DNA of 64,000 nucleotides from Syntrophaceae bacterium. Its GTDB lineage: Bacteria; Desulfobacterota; BSN033; UBA1163. Location of the stretch: assembly GCA_013388635.1 (NCBI GenBank), contig JACAEX010000014.1:1-64000 (forward strand), read 5' to 3'. Both the position numbers and the translations under genes were made by a program. The notes beneath the pieces were generated by a model that saw nothing but the letters and a program-made list of their open reading frames with translations, searched no databases and was not told the DNA's origin. Within the stretch, counting starts at the first letter, position 1; each line of letters starts with the position of its first letter. Of this stretch, positions 34,502-43,814 are shown one piece after another.

Positions 34502-34531
34502 TTGACATAACTGCAGGTTAATATTAAGAAT
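34502..34531 (+). promoter_or_regulatory. Promoter of the aldehyde oxidoreductase gene
   Basis: TTGACA (34502-34507), 18-base spacer, AAGAAT (34526-34531). It lies back to back with the liv promoter, so one regulator could control both. No clear operator is visible between them. Confidence 0.45.
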
Positions 34532-34634
34532 ATCCGTGACATATAACTGAAATCACCCGTTTCCACAAAGGGCTTAATGCAGGAATCAATAAAGGATACC
34601 CTTGTACTGGAGCTCGAAGGGAGGGAAGGCTGAG

Positions 34635-36512
34635 ATGTATAGCGGCGGATATACAGGAAAGATTCTCCGGGTTAATCTTACGGATCAAACCGCAAAGAAA
34701 GAAAAGCTGTCATCAAAGATTGCAAAGGATTTCATCGGAGGAGCCGGTTTTGGAGTGAAGTTTCTCTTCGACGAGGTGAAGGCAGGGATAGACCCGCTCA
34801 GTCCGGAGAATAAACTCATCTTTGCTCCGGGGCCCTTTACTGGAACGCCTGTTCCCTGTACCAGCCGTCTGACCGTGACAGCAAAATCTCCTCTGACCAA
34901 TTTGGTGGGAATGGGTTTATCCGGCGGCTTCTTCCCCGCAGAGCTGAAGTTTGCCGGCTACGACATCCTCATCATTGAGGGCAGGGCCGAAAAGCCCACG
35001 TTTATCACGATCAAAGATGGGGAGGTACATTTTCGAGACGCCAGCAAGATCTGGGGAACCCAAACCTTTGATTGCCAGCAGATCATCAAAGATACGCTCA
35101 GCGATCAGAACTTCCGGATCTCCTGCATCGGTCCTGCAGGGGAGCGTTTGAGCAGAATTGCGTGTATTATGAATGAGAGAAGGGCGGTCGGCCGTAAAGG
35201 GCTCGGGGCTGTGATGGGATCCAAAAACCTGAAGGCCATTGCCGTCAGGGGAAGCGGCTCCTTAAATATTTCATCCCAGGAGAAATTTAAAACAGCAAGG
35301 TCTCAGATGCTAAAAGCGATGAAGCAGAGCCCGGTCCTCTATCCCGAATTTTCCATGACGGGGACTCCGACCAATGTCGACAATACCTGCGCACTGGGGA
35401 TCTTCCCGGCCAAGAACTGGTCAGCCACAGGGTTGTTCACACCTGCGGATCAGATTGGGATAGAGGCCCTTCAGACCCGGCGGATCGGGAAGGAACCCTG
35501 CTACGGCTGTCCGGTGGGCTGCAGTCAGTTGAGGTTGGCTCGGACAGGTCCCTATGCCGGCATTTTGACCGAAGGACCGGAATTCGAGACGCTCTACTCC
35601 CTGGGCGGACAGACCGGTGTGGACGATATGGACAGCATTATTGCCGCGGATCGTCTATGTGACGAGCTGGGATTGGACAGCATCTCAGCAGGGGTGACGG
35701 TCGGCTTCGCCATGGAATTGTTTGAGAAGGGGATCCTGACGCTCGCGGATACAGGAGGATTAAAACTCAACTTCGGCAATCACGAAGCGATGAACAGATT
35801 GATCCGGCTGATCGCCTTCCGCGAAGGGATCGGAAGCGTCCTGTCCGACGGTGTCAAGATTGCCTCAGAAAAGATAGGGAAAGGGGCTGAGAGGTTTGCC
35901 ATGCATATCAAAGGGCTTGAGCTGCCCGGTTATGACGTGCGGGGTGCCAAGGCCCACGGATTGAGTTATGCCACCTCCTATACAGGAGCGGATCATAATC
36001 GCGGGTATGCCTTCCAGGAGATATTCGGGATCCCGGTCCCCTACCCCGTAGATCGTCTGAGCATAGAAGGGAAAGGAAAGCTCACCAAATGGAACCAGGA
36101 CGTGAGGACGGCAACCGCTGACTGTCCGACCCTCTGTGTCTTCATCTTTGATATGGCCCTCGCAGGCACTTCGCTCAAGAACACGGCTTCTCTGATGGAG
36201 GCGGTGACGGGAATCGCTTTCACGCCTGAGGAGGTCGCCCGGGTCGGGGAGCGGGTCAATAATCTGGCCAGGGCCTTTAACGTAAGGGAAGGGGTGACGA
36301 GGGCCGATGACAGATTCCCTGAAAGACTGATGACCGAGCCTTTAAAGGGCGGCGCGGCCAAAGGACAGCTGATCAGCGAGGAAGATCTCAAGGTGATGCT
36401 CGATGAATATTATACGGTGAGGGGCTGGGATCTGGATACCGGCATCCCGAGCAGAGAAAAACTTGTTGAATTGGGTCTTGAGTATGTCGCCGATCAATTG
36501 GGTGTGAAGTAA
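34635..36512 (+). CDS. Aldehyde:ferredoxin oxidoreductase (tungsten type)
   Basis: Oxidises aldehydes to carboxylic acids with ferredoxin, or the reverse, using a tungstopterin and one [4Fe-4S] cluster. The 625-residue protein has the family N-terminus GGYTGKILRVNLT, pterin-binding ERRAVGRKGLGAVMGSKNLK, the cluster motif CYGCPVGCSQ and the later DCPTLCVF cysteine, and the second pterin motif RGAKAHGLSYATS. ATG 34635 with MYSGGYTG was chosen over an earlier one because it matches the family start. A MoaD-like gene follows eight bases after, an arrangement typical of these enzymes. The substrate is unknown; the adjacent decarboxylase operon suggests aromatic compounds as one option. Confidence 0.93.
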   Translation: MYSGGYTGKILRVNLTDQTAKKEKLSSKIAKDFIGGAGFGVKFLFDEVKAGIDPLSPENKLIFAPGPFTGTPVPCTSRLTVTAKSPLTNLVGMGLSGGFFPAELKFAGYDILIIEGRAEKPTFITIKDGEVHFRDASKIWGTQTFDCQQIIKDTLSDQNFRISCIGPAGERLSRIACIMNERRAVGRKGLGAVMGSKNLKAIAVRGSGSLNISSQEKFKTARSQMLKAMKQSPVLYPEFSMTGTPTNVDNTCALGIFPAKNWSATGLFTPADQIGIEALQTRRIGKEPCYGCPVGCSQLRLARTGPYAGILTEGPEFETLYSLGGQTGVDDMDSIIAADRLCDELGLDSISAGVTVGFAMELFEKGILTLADTGGLKLNFGNHEAMNRLIRLIAFREGIGSVLSDGVKIASEKIGKGAERFAMHIKGLELPGYDVRGAKAHGLSYATSYTGADHNRGYAFQEIFGIPVPYPVDRLSIEGKGKLTKWNQDVRTATADCPTLCVFIFDMALAGTSLKNTASLMEAVTGIAFTPEEVARVGERVNNLARAFNVREGVTRADDRFPERLMTEPLKGGAAKGQLISEEDLKVMLDEYYTVRGWDLDTGIPSREKLVELGLEYVADQLGVK

Positions 36513-36519
36513 TCCGGTA

Positions 36520-36810
36520 GTGATCAAGGTCAAGATTTACACCATTATGGAACTGAAAAAGGTCTGTGGCCAGAGGGAGTTTGAACTCTCCATTCCGGAG
36601 GGAAGCACGGTCAGAGATCTCCTTTCGTTGATGATCAATCAGTGGGGAGACCAGTTGTCTGTCAGGCTTTATAAACCCGGCAGCGACTCCGTTCTGCCGC
36701 ACATTCGGTTGATGGTCAACGGTCGCTCAATCGAATTCCTAAAAGGAATGGAGACCGTCCTTCAAGACGGAGATGAATTTTCAATGCTTCCCCTTGTCGC
36801 GGGTGGATAG
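36520..36810 (+). CDS. MoaD/ThiS-family sulfur carrier
   Basis: A 96-residue ubiquitin-like protein ending in VAGG, the double glycine that is thiocarboxylated in sulfur carriers. The start is GTG at 36520. MoaD supplies the dithiolene sulfurs of molybdopterin and tungstopterin, and a dedicated copy behind an aldehyde oxidoreductase gene is common in anaerobes. At 96 residues it is slightly longer than standard MoaD (about 80). Confidence 0.88.
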   Translation: MIKVKIYTIMELKKVCGQREFELSIPEGSTVRDLLSLMINQWGDQLSVRLYKPGSDSVLPHIRLMVNGRSIEFLKGMETVLQDGDEFSMLPLVAGG

Positions 36811-36836
36811 AGGGGCCACCTCGCCCAACCCATGAA

Positions 36837-37604
36837 TCAGAATTCGATCCCCGCCTCTGCGAAGGGGCCTTTGAACTTCAGAGTTGCCTTGACATCCTTC
36901 TCGTCTATCTTTACGCTTTCGTACCGGTAGCCGCCTGATAGAAAGAAGACCTTGAAGGGTTTGATCTTCAGCCTCCCGATTAGGTCATAATAGTGATTGG
37001 AGCTATAGGCTACCCCTCTTCCCTCGGCCTCAACCGCTAAGAACTTGACCGGTTTAATCTGTATGGCTCCGTAGGCCATCGGGACGGCGAACGTTAAACT
37101 CTTTGATTCCTTAATCCCGGTAGTGGGCTGGTCTACCTTGGCCTCGAAATCGATGATCCGGCCGTTCAGCCCAAGTTCTATATTCAGTTTTCCGAAGGTG
37201 GCCTTTTTTAGGAATGGGAGGCCATAATACAGGCAGATGTCGTAATGGTCTGCTCGAACGCTCGATTTGAAGGGAACGTTCGCAGCAAATGTCTTATCTC
37301 CAAATGTAAAGTTAATATTCTTGACTCCTTCTTCTTCTTCAAACTTCATCGGGGTCGCCATCAGATAAATGTTCGGAAGCCAGAGCGGCAGGTCTATCTT
37401 GGCCCTGCCGAAGATTCTGTTCTCAGAGTCGTATTTCAATTCGTTTTCAACGCTCAGCTTCTCGCCCTTATAAGCGATGTCCCCTGAAGGGTCCTGCCTC
37501 CACCCTCCTACTGCAACCTCCAAACCAATGGCAGAGGTGATCTCCGGCACCAGAAGGATTACCAGCAGAAATAGGATTCCTTCGACAACCAATAATCGCT
37601 TCAT
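36837..37604 (-). CDS. TIGR04219-type outer-membrane beta-barrel protein
   Basis: A 255-residue protein with a cleavable signal (MKRLLVVEGILFLLVILLV, cleavage near ITSA). The mature part of alternating strands opens with LEVAVGGWRQDPSG and closes with KFKGPFAEAGIEF, a terminal Phe as in outer-membrane barrels. The layout fits the TIGR04219 family. Start chosen at the ATG preceded by GGAGGAGG. Function is unknown. It converges on the MoaD-like gene. Confidence 0.75.
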   Translation of the reverse strand: MKRLLVVEGILFLLVILLVPEITSAIGLEVAVGGWRQDPSGDIAYKGEKLSVENELKYDSENRIFGRAKIDLPLWLPNIYLMATPMKFEEEEGVKNINFTFGDKTFAANVPFKSSVRADHYDICLYYGLPFLKKATFGKLNIELGLNGRIIDFEAKVDQPTTGIKESKSLTFAVPMAYGAIQIKPVKFLAVEAEGRGVAYSSNHYYDLIGRLKIKPFKVFFLSGGYRYESVKIDEKDVKATLKFKGPFAEAGIEF

Positions 37605-38133
37605 AAATTCCTCCTCCGGGGGAGTCCTGCAAGCCCGGGCTCGCAGCGGATCTATCCCCAAAGAAATTAACAAAGGTAAGGACCGGGGTTAACCGGTATG
37701 AGATGAAAGGTGGTTCATTTCTCTCTTATAGGAGAAGTAGCAATTCTAATACCAAATTTTCGGGTTCGGGATCCCCTGTATAATTATTTGTAATTATTCG
37801 CTTCTTCCCCTTTACCCTGCATCGCCAAGAGCATAAGATTCTTCGGAAGTGTCGTTTATTGTAATTCGATTGTCCAAATTTTACCCGCCTTCGCAGAAAG
37901 CCACGGGCTTTAGTCCGTGAATGAATGCGAAAAGGGTATTGTGCCGAAGTCCCGTGTTAACGAGACGAAGGCGGATGCGCTTCGGCGGGCGTTCGCCTGA
38001 GCTGGAGCCGGTGCCGCGGACTTCAGTCCGCAGGGCGGCTCCTCTTCTTTAAACAGCACCAAACAGGAACTCATCGAGACAAACGGTTAATCCTGGAATG
38101 GTGATGGACTTTAATTTGGGGACCTCTTCTTGC
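37605..38133. other. Gene-free region with hairpin repeats
   Basis: No credible gene in 528 bases. It contains CACGG-GCTTTAGT-CCGTG (37902-37919) and, further on, a nested hairpin (38004-38042) in which GGAGCCG/CGGCTCC encloses GCGGAC-TTCA-GTCCGC. The second is followed by TCTTCTTT. These look like short dispersed repeats; the phrases gggctttagtccgtg and ggacttcagtccgc are variants of one motif. Confidence 0.6.
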
Positions 38134-38826
38134 TCATCTTCGAGGACTAACTGCCGATGGGGTTATATGATCAGGTAACTTTTCAATCAACTTTCGGCTG
38201 GTGGCTTTCGCAAGCTCATTAAAAGAAATGGGGCGAGCCCTGAATTCCTCCTGCGTAATGATACCCTCTGCCGAACTCTCCCACACAATTCTTCCCTCCA
38301 CGTCCCAGATCTGCATGAAGATTCGCATCTTCGCCTCTTGAGAATCGATCACTCTCAGTCCAAATGTACTTAATCTGGTGAAGGCATATTGATTGAAACT
38401 GGCCAATTTTAAGTGAACTAAGAACTGAACGCCAATAGCCTTTTTTATCTTTTGCAAAATTGTCTTATCAAAAACTCCACTGGTATGATACAGATGGATC
38501 ATCCTGTTATATTCCTCAGCCATTCCGGATTGATTGATCAGACTCAGAATTCGACTGGGCGGGATCACCTCGACGTCTTCTCGCATCTCCTTAAAAGTAT
38601 CCGCCAAGATATTCAAAAGGATCCATCTATCCTCTTCCAATCCGAGAGCAGAGCTTGGAGTAAGAAATCCGATCCTAACTCCTTTTAAATTAAAATCCGG
38701 TTCGGAATACGGTCTTTCCACAAAAAACTTCGCCTGCCTGAATGGACCAGCACAACCGAATAGGCTTAAAATCGACAGGATTCCAATCAGAATCGGAAAC
38801 TTTGCTTTCGACCCTTTCCTATTCAT
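38134..38826 (-). CDS. Putative lipoprotein
   Basis: A 230-residue protein with a lipoprotein signal ending in the lipobox LFGC (Cys25) and GGAGGTGATC before the ATG. The mature part has RIGFLTPSSALGLEEDRWI, a central mixed alpha/beta region with a VQFLVHLKLASFN strand, and IWDVEGRIVWESSAEG near the end. The pattern resembles small secreted proteins that sum lipoprotein-like envelope components, but no named family is recognised. Probably anchored to a membrane facing the periplasm. Confidence 0.7.
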   Translation of the reverse strand: MNRKGSKAKFPILIGILSILSLFGCAGPFRQAKFFVERPYSEPDFNLKGVRIGFLTPSSALGLEEDRWILLNILADTFKEMREDVEVIPPSRILSLINQSGMAEEYNRMIHLYHTSGVFDKTILQKIKKAIGVQFLVHLKLASFNQYAFTRLSTFGLRVIDSQEAKMRIFMQIWDVEGRIVWESSAEGIITQEEFRARPISFNELAKATSRKLIEKLPDHITPSAVSPRR

Positions 38827-38876
38827 CGTTGATCACCTCCGAATTTTTTATCTCACACTCCTTCTCGCTCTCCCGT

Positions 38877-40577
38877 TCAAGTCGCATATTTCCTGCGCTC
38901 GCTCAGTTGCGCCTCTGTGATCGGGCTTGGAAGGCACTCCGTGATCACATTGATACAAGCTGGCAATCCGGAATCGAAGGCCCTTTGTAAGGCAGGGGCA
39001 ATATCCTGAGGATCCTCGACCAATTCGCCATAGCCCCCCAGATCCTCTACTATCTTATCATATCGGATCAAACCCAGTTCTGTCCCCACTACCCGCTGAT
39101 CCCCATAAAGACCTATCTGATCGTTCTTGATCATCCCCCAGGCACCGTCGTTGCTGATCACAGCAACGAAAGGGGTCTTATGCCGGACTGCTGTGCTGAA
39201 CTCCATGATGTGGAAGCCGAGGGAACCGTCTCCACTGACTAAGATTACCTTTTCCTCAGGCCTTGCCAGTTTCGCACCGATCGCAAAAGGGATTCCCATG
39301 CCAATCCCTGCTATCGGACCTGTATCGATGAGGCGAGCTGGCCCATAGGCCGGCATACTGATCCGAGCCCACTGCAAAATATCTCCGCCATCCAGGACGA
39401 CCGTGCTATTCCCATCGACCAGTTTACGGACCTCATTACATAGGCGAAGCGGATGGATGGGCCTCTTTGAAGATTCCAGACAGGGTCTCCATTCTTCAAA
39501 AAAGTCACGCTGGTATGAACAGACTCTTGCCATCCAATCCTTCCGGTCGACCGGATGCCTCGGGTCAAAAGCTTCGTTCAACTGTTCCAGCACGATCCTG
39601 ACATCGCCGACAATGCCAATCTCCACCTGCCGGTTCCGTCCAATCTCCTCAGCACAGAGATCGACCTCTATCAACCTGGCCTCCGGATTAAAGGTCGGGG
39701 GCCGGCCATAATTGAGACGGAAATTCAATCTCTGCCCGATCAGCATGATGACGTCGGCCTCCCGGAATGCCCTGGCCGCGCCATTGAGCCTTGCGCTCCC
39801 ATAACCAAAACTCAGCGGATGATCATCTGGAAACACTCCCCGGCCCAGGCCCATGGAGAAGATCGGGACCTGATAGGTCTCTGCAAACTTCTTCAGGGCC
39901 GCACCAGCCTTCGACCATAATGCCCCACCTCCCACAATCACGGCTGGCCTTCTCGCAGATCGTAAAAGTCTGGCAGCTTGATCAACCGTTTCCGGATCCC
40001 CGGCAGGAGGGCTTTCGGTACGGTACTGCCTTGGTTCGAATTCCTTTAGGAGAGAGATATCCACCTTTTTCAATAAGGCATCCTGGGCAAAGCTCAAATG
40101 GACTGGTCCCGGGATTCCTGACATCACCTGGCGAAATGCAATGGCCATGTATTTTGGAATCATGGTTGGATCTGTGATCAGTTTTGACCATTTGGTGATC
40201 CGCCTGACGAACGCAATCTGGTCCATCTCATGCATGGGGCCCATCTCATCATGGACGGCCTCAGAATTTCCGCTGATGGCGATCACACGGCTCAAGGCAT
40301 TCCAGGCAGTGGCTATCCCTGTCAGCGAATTCGTGTGTCCAGGACCAGAGGTGACGGCGGACACGCCAACCCCTCCGGTGATCCGGGACCAGACATCCGC
40401 CATATGGACAGCAGCTGATTCATGACGGGTATCAATCACCCGAATTCCGGTGTCGAGACAGGCGTCGTAAATGGGATCGATCGAACTTCCACAAAGGGTG
40501 AAAAGATACTTCACGCCCTCTTTTCTCAAGGCCTCTGCCACCAGCCTACCACCCGATATCCTGTCCATAGAAAACAT
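38877..40577 (-). CDS. Thiamine-diphosphate-dependent enzyme, acetolactate-synthase-like
   Basis: A 566-residue protein of the POX/AHAS superfamily. The N-terminal PYR domain has YLFTLCGSSIDPI and the activating Glu in TRHESAAVHMADV, the middle domain spans about 195-340, and the C-terminal PP domain carries GDGSLGFHIMEF with Asn in SNDGAWGM, the ThDP/Mg motif. The start reading MFSMDRISGG has GGAGGGAGGA just upstream. Family members include acetolactate synthase, benzoylformate decarboxylase, oxalyl-CoA decarboxylase and others. No small acetolactate-synthase subunit is adjacent, so a catabolic decarboxylase or ligase is as likely. The substrate is undetermined. Confidence 0.82.
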   Translation of the reverse strand: MFSMDRISGGRLVAEALRKEGVKYLFTLCGSSIDPIYDACLDTGIRVIDTRHESAAVHMADVWSRITGGVGVSAVTSGPGHTNSLTGIATAWNALSRVIAISGNSEAVHDEMGPMHEMDQIAFVRRITKWSKLITDPTMIPKYMAIAFRQVMSGIPGPVHLSFAQDALLKKVDISLLKEFEPRQYRTESPPAGDPETVDQAARLLRSARRPAVIVGGGALWSKAGAALKKFAETYQVPIFSMGLGRGVFPDDHPLSFGYGSARLNGAARAFREADVIMLIGQRLNFRLNYGRPPTFNPEARLIEVDLCAEEIGRNRQVEIGIVGDVRIVLEQLNEAFDPRHPVDRKDWMARVCSYQRDFFEEWRPCLESSKRPIHPLRLCNEVRKLVDGNSTVVLDGGDILQWARISMPAYGPARLIDTGPIAGIGMGIPFAIGAKLARPEEKVILVSGDGSLGFHIMEFSTAVRHKTPFVAVISNDGAWGMIKNDQIGLYGDQRVVGTELGLIRYDKIVEDLGGYGELVEDPQDIAPALQRAFDSGLPACINVITECLPSPITEAQLSERRKYAT

Positions 40578-40686
40578 TCCTCCCTCCACCTATATATCAT
40601 GTTTCATCGCCTCCGGCGAGCCCGTTTCCAGTTGCCCAACGGACTTGATAATATCTTACAGGTATCTTCTAAAAAATTAAGCTGTC

Positions 40687-40877
40687 TTACTAATGAGTCC
40701 ATCATCGTATAGACACTCGCCTTGCTTTGTCATTCCTGGCTTGACCAGGAATCCAGGGTTTCCTGTGAAAACAGGAACCCAGTTTTACACGTTCCTCGTT
40801 CCCTGCCTACACGGAGCCTGGATTCCCGCCTTCGAGGGAATAACGTTATGTCTTGTCAATTATGGACTCCTTAGTAA
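40687..40877. repeat. Palindromic mobile repeat, copy 2
   Basis: Terminal inverted repeats TTACTAATGAGTCCAT (40687-40702) and ATGGACTCCTTAGTAA (40862-40877) match in 15 of 16 positions. The interior from 40721 on repeats copy 1 (27760-27926) almost exactly, apart from a short deletion in the CACAGGGACAGAG stretch. This 191-base non-coding element between the ThDP enzyme and DUF169 genes is a probable MITE. Confidence 0.8.
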
Positions 40878-40955
40878 ATCTCGGAAGAATCGAGTTTGAC
40901 TCCGAACGGGCGCCGATATATATTGATTTTTGGAATTGAAAAGGGGAGGTGACCT

Positions 40956-41714
40956 ATGAATCTCTTCTCTGAAAAAAGCTGGAACATTTTTCAAGATGCC
41001 CTGGGGCTAAAAGAATCCCCTTTGGGGATCTATTACACCAACGATAAGCCCGAAGGGGTCACACCAGAGACTGGTGTTCACGTCTGTATGATCGGCCTCC
41101 TGAAAAAGGCAAGGAGAAAAAGAAAGACTGTCTTTTTTGATAAGGATCATTTCGGATGTCCTGGGGGCGCTTACTATATGGGATTTCGGGATATGCCCAT
41201 GCCGAACATCGAGTATTTTCTCTCCTGCGGAATTGCAGGAGAGATGGAAGGGGAGCGTTATATTAAAACGCCGGAGCTGGCCAGAGAATTTTTTGCGAAG
41301 ATGAGACCGAGGCCAGCACCGGCAACCTACTGCGTCTTCAAACCGATCGAACAATTTTCGGATGGGATCGAACCCGAAGTGGTTGCCTTCTTTGCTCCGC
41401 CGGATATCCTTTCGGGTCTTTTCACCCTGACCCACTACGCCTTGGAAAGAACGGACGCCGTGCTAACCCCTTTTGGTTCAGGCTGTAGTGCCATTCTTAC
41501 TTATCCCTTGAAAGAGGCTGAAAAAGCGGAGCCCCGTGCGATCCTCGGGATGTTTGATGTCTCTGCAAGGCCGATGGTCGAGAAGGACGTCCTCACCCTC
41601 TCGATGCCCTGTTCCGTATTCTTGAGACTTCTTCAGAATGTCGAAGGCAGTTTCCTTGAAACCAAAAGCTGGAACAAGGTACTTCAGAGGATCCAAAAAA
41701 ATAAGCACCAATAA
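40956..41714 (+). CDS. DUF169 family protein
   Basis: A 252-residue protein with the DUF169 pattern: SPLGIYYTNDKPEG near the start, HFGCPGGAYYMGF in the middle with a conserved Cys, and GSGCSAILTYPL later. The family is widespread in strict anaerobes and is of unknown function; conserved cysteines suggest metal or cofactor binding. GGGGAGGTGA sits before the ATG. No partner gene is obvious. Confidence 0.85.
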   Translation: MNLFSEKSWNIFQDALGLKESPLGIYYTNDKPEGVTPETGVHVCMIGLLKKARRKRKTVFFDKDHFGCPGGAYYMGFRDMPMPNIEYFLSCGIAGEMEGERYIKTPELAREFFAKMRPRPAPATYCVFKPIEQFSDGIEPEVVAFFAPPDILSGLFTLTHYALERTDAVLTPFGSGCSAILTYPLKEAEKAEPRAILGMFDVSARPMVEKDVLTLSMPCSVFLRLLQNVEGSFLETKSWNKVLQRIQKNKHQ

Positions 41715-41777
41715 TCCAAACACCAATTTTTTTGTTTTAGTTATTGGATATTAGAAATTATTTGATTATTGGTGCTT
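41703..41777. repeat. Long inverted repeat after DUF169
   Basis: AAGCACCAATAATC (41703-41716) is perfectly complementary to GATTATTGGTGCTT (41764-41777), spacer 47 bases and AT-rich. The left arm covers the DUF169 stop codon. It may act as a 3' stabilising hairpin or be a dispersed repeat. Confidence 0.6.
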
Positions 41778-41850
41778 GGAATTTGGTTATTACGAAACGT
41801 ATCAATCACCTATTTAAGCTTAGAAGATGGTTGTATAGGAGAGGGTCATC

Positions 41851-42276
41851 ATGATCTTTTCAGAAACGATCTCCATAAGAACAAAGGGCTTCAGCGATAT
41901 CCTCGATATAACTCCCCATGTGGTTGAGGTCTTAAAAGATTCGAAGATAGAAAATGGGCTTGTCACGATCTTCTGCCCGGGCTCCACTGGTTCGATCACG
42001 ACGATCGAATACGAATCAGGAGTGCTCAAAGACCTCCAGAAGGCGATCGAAAAGCTCGTCCCGTCGGATGTCCCCTATGAACATGACAAACGCTGGGGCG
42101 ATGGCAATGGGTTCTCCCATGTCAGGGCAGCCCTGATGAAACCAGGCCTGACCATCCCTCTGATTCAAGGACGGCTAAGTCTGGGCACATGGCAACAGAT
42201 CGTCTTCATCGATTTTGACAATCGGAGAAGGGAGAGAAATATACTCATCCATGTGATGGGCGATCAAGGAGATTGA
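41851..42276 (+). CDS. YjbQ family protein
   Basis: A 141-residue protein of the YjbQ/UPF0047 family, with FCPGSTGSITTIEYE, DVPYEHDKRWGDGNGFSH, GTWQQIVFIDFD and RERNILIHVMG. Some members have weak thiamine-phosphate synthase activity; the true role is unsettled. A conserved His and acidic residues line the active site. The 3' end overlaps the convergent tctA gene by 13 bases. Confidence 0.92.
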   Translation: MIFSETISIRTKGFSDILDITPHVVEVLKDSKIENGLVTIFCPGSTGSITTIEYESGVLKDLQKAIEKLVPSDVPYEHDKRWGDGNGFSHVRAALMKPGLTIPLIQGRLSLGTWQQIVFIDFDNRRRERNILIHVMGDQGD

Positions 42277-43802
42277 TTCGATTCGGGATGAGATGGGGCA
42301 TGAACAAGACCCCTCCGCAACCTCTTCCATCCCCATCGAATCAGGGGGGAAAGGTAAGCAAGGATGGCAGCGATGACAAAAAATGCGGAGATCGGCCGGG
42401 TGAAGAAGATGGAAAGACTTCCTCCGGAAATGATGAGGGTCTGGCGAAGTGAATTTTCTGACAAATTCCCAAGAACCAAGGCGAGAATCAGCGGAACGAT
42501 CGGATAGTTGAGCTTCCTCATCAAGTAGCCCAATACCGCAAAGCCGAGCATCATCCACACGTCGAAAAGGCTGTTATTGACGCTGTAAGCTCCTACAGAA
42601 GCAAAGATGACAATAAATCCCATGATGATCGTATAGGGAAGACGAAGCAGGGCCACAAAGGCCGGGATCAAGAAGATATTGATCAGCAATAATAGAAAAT
42701 TGCCAATGTACATACTTGAAATCAGGCCCCATACCAGATCAGGCTTGGTCTGAAAGAGTAAGGGACCCGGACGAATTCCCCACATCATAAAACCTGCCAG
42801 CATCACAGCCGTGGTGGGCGATCCCGGAATCCCAAGCGCCAGAAGGGGAGCAAAGCCGCTGATCGAGGCAGCATTGTTGGCCGATTCGGGTGCCGCCACC
42901 CCTTCAATCGCCCCTTGTCCAAAACGTTCAGGATGTCTGGAAGCCCGCTTCTCAGCCAGGTAAGCCAGAAACGAAGCGGTCGTTATCCCTCCAGCAGGAA
43001 TAATCCCTACGAGGAATCCAATGATTCCACCCCGGATAATAGCCCAGCGCGAGGCGATCCAATCCTGCCATGTCAGAAAGAAATCGCGGAGGCGGAATTT
43101 AGACTTCAGCAATTCCCCTTCCTCAGGCTCCTCAATGCTGCAGAAGACTTCGGCAATTCCAAACATACCACAGATGATGACGATGAAATCAAAACCCCCG
43201 AGGAGTTGAGGAACGCCGAAGGCAAACCGGGGCATGCCACTGACCACATCGAGCCCGATGGTTGCGATCAGAAGGCCCAACATGGTCGAGATAACCGTTT
43301 TGACAGGCTGCTCGCCTCCAAAGACCGTGAGGAGGCCAAACGCCATGAGTGTCAGGCTAAAGTATTCAGCCGGCCCGAACCGTAAAGCAAGCTTTGCCAG
43401 TGCCGGCGCAAAGGCCATCAGGATGACGACTGAAATAGTCCCAGCGACAAAGGAACCGATCGCAGCAACCGATAGCGCAGCACCGGCTCGACCCTTAAGG
43501 GCCATCTGATATCCATCGAGACATGTCATCACCGTGGAAGATTCACCCGGAACATTGATCAGCACCGAGGTGATCGTGCCTCCGTAGGCAACCCCGTAGT
43601 AGATTCCCGCAAACATAATCAGCGCTGAGGTGGGATTTGCCTTAAAGGTAAGGGGAAGCAGGAGGGCGATGGCTGTTGGTGCACCAATCCCTGGCAACAC
43701 CCCAATGATCTGTCCGAACAGAACTCCAACAAGGCAATAGATGATGTTATTGAAAGTGAGTGCAATGGAAAATCCGGTATATAAATTATTGAGAAGGTCC
43801 AT
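42264..43802 (-). CDS. tctA: Tripartite tricarboxylate transporter, large permease TctA
   Basis: A 512-residue inner-membrane protein with about twelve helices. It bears the TctA signatures GVLPGIGAPTAIALLLPLTF, GGTITSVLINVPGESSTVMT, and the repeat unit GIIPAGGITTASFLAY with NNAASISGFAPLLALGIPGS. It forms the transport channel driven by ion gradients. It closes the tctCBA operon. Substrates in this class include citrate, other tricarboxylates and aromatic acids such as terephthalate. Confidence 0.95.
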   Translation of the reverse strand: MDLLNNLYTGFSIALTFNNIIYCLVGVLFGQIIGVLPGIGAPTAIALLLPLTFKANPTSALIMFAGIYYGVAYGGTITSVLINVPGESSTVMTCLDGYQMALKGRAGAALSVAAIGSFVAGTISVVILMAFAPALAKLALRFGPAEYFSLTLMAFGLLTVFGGEQPVKTVISTMLGLLIATIGLDVVSGMPRFAFGVPQLLGGFDFIVIICGMFGIAEVFCSIEEPEEGELLKSKFRLRDFFLTWQDWIASRWAIIRGGIIGFLVGIIPAGGITTASFLAYLAEKRASRHPERFGQGAIEGVAAPESANNAASISGFAPLLALGIPGSPTTAVMLAGFMMWGIRPGPLLFQTKPDLVWGLISSMYIGNFLLLLINIFLIPAFVALLRLPYTIIMGFIVIFASVGAYSVNNSLFDVWMMLGFAVLGYLMRKLNYPIVPLILALVLGNLSENSLRQTLIISGGSLSIFFTRPISAFFVIAAILAYLSPLIRWGWKRLRRGLVHAPSHPESNQSP

Positions 43803-43814
43803 GGTTCCCCTCTC

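Noticed and set aside
34602-34634. Earlier ATG for the aldehyde oxidoreductase (11 extra residues)
   Set aside because: The extension is not family-like, and the later ATG gives the conserved MYSGGYTGKILRVNLT start with a purine-rich ribosome site.
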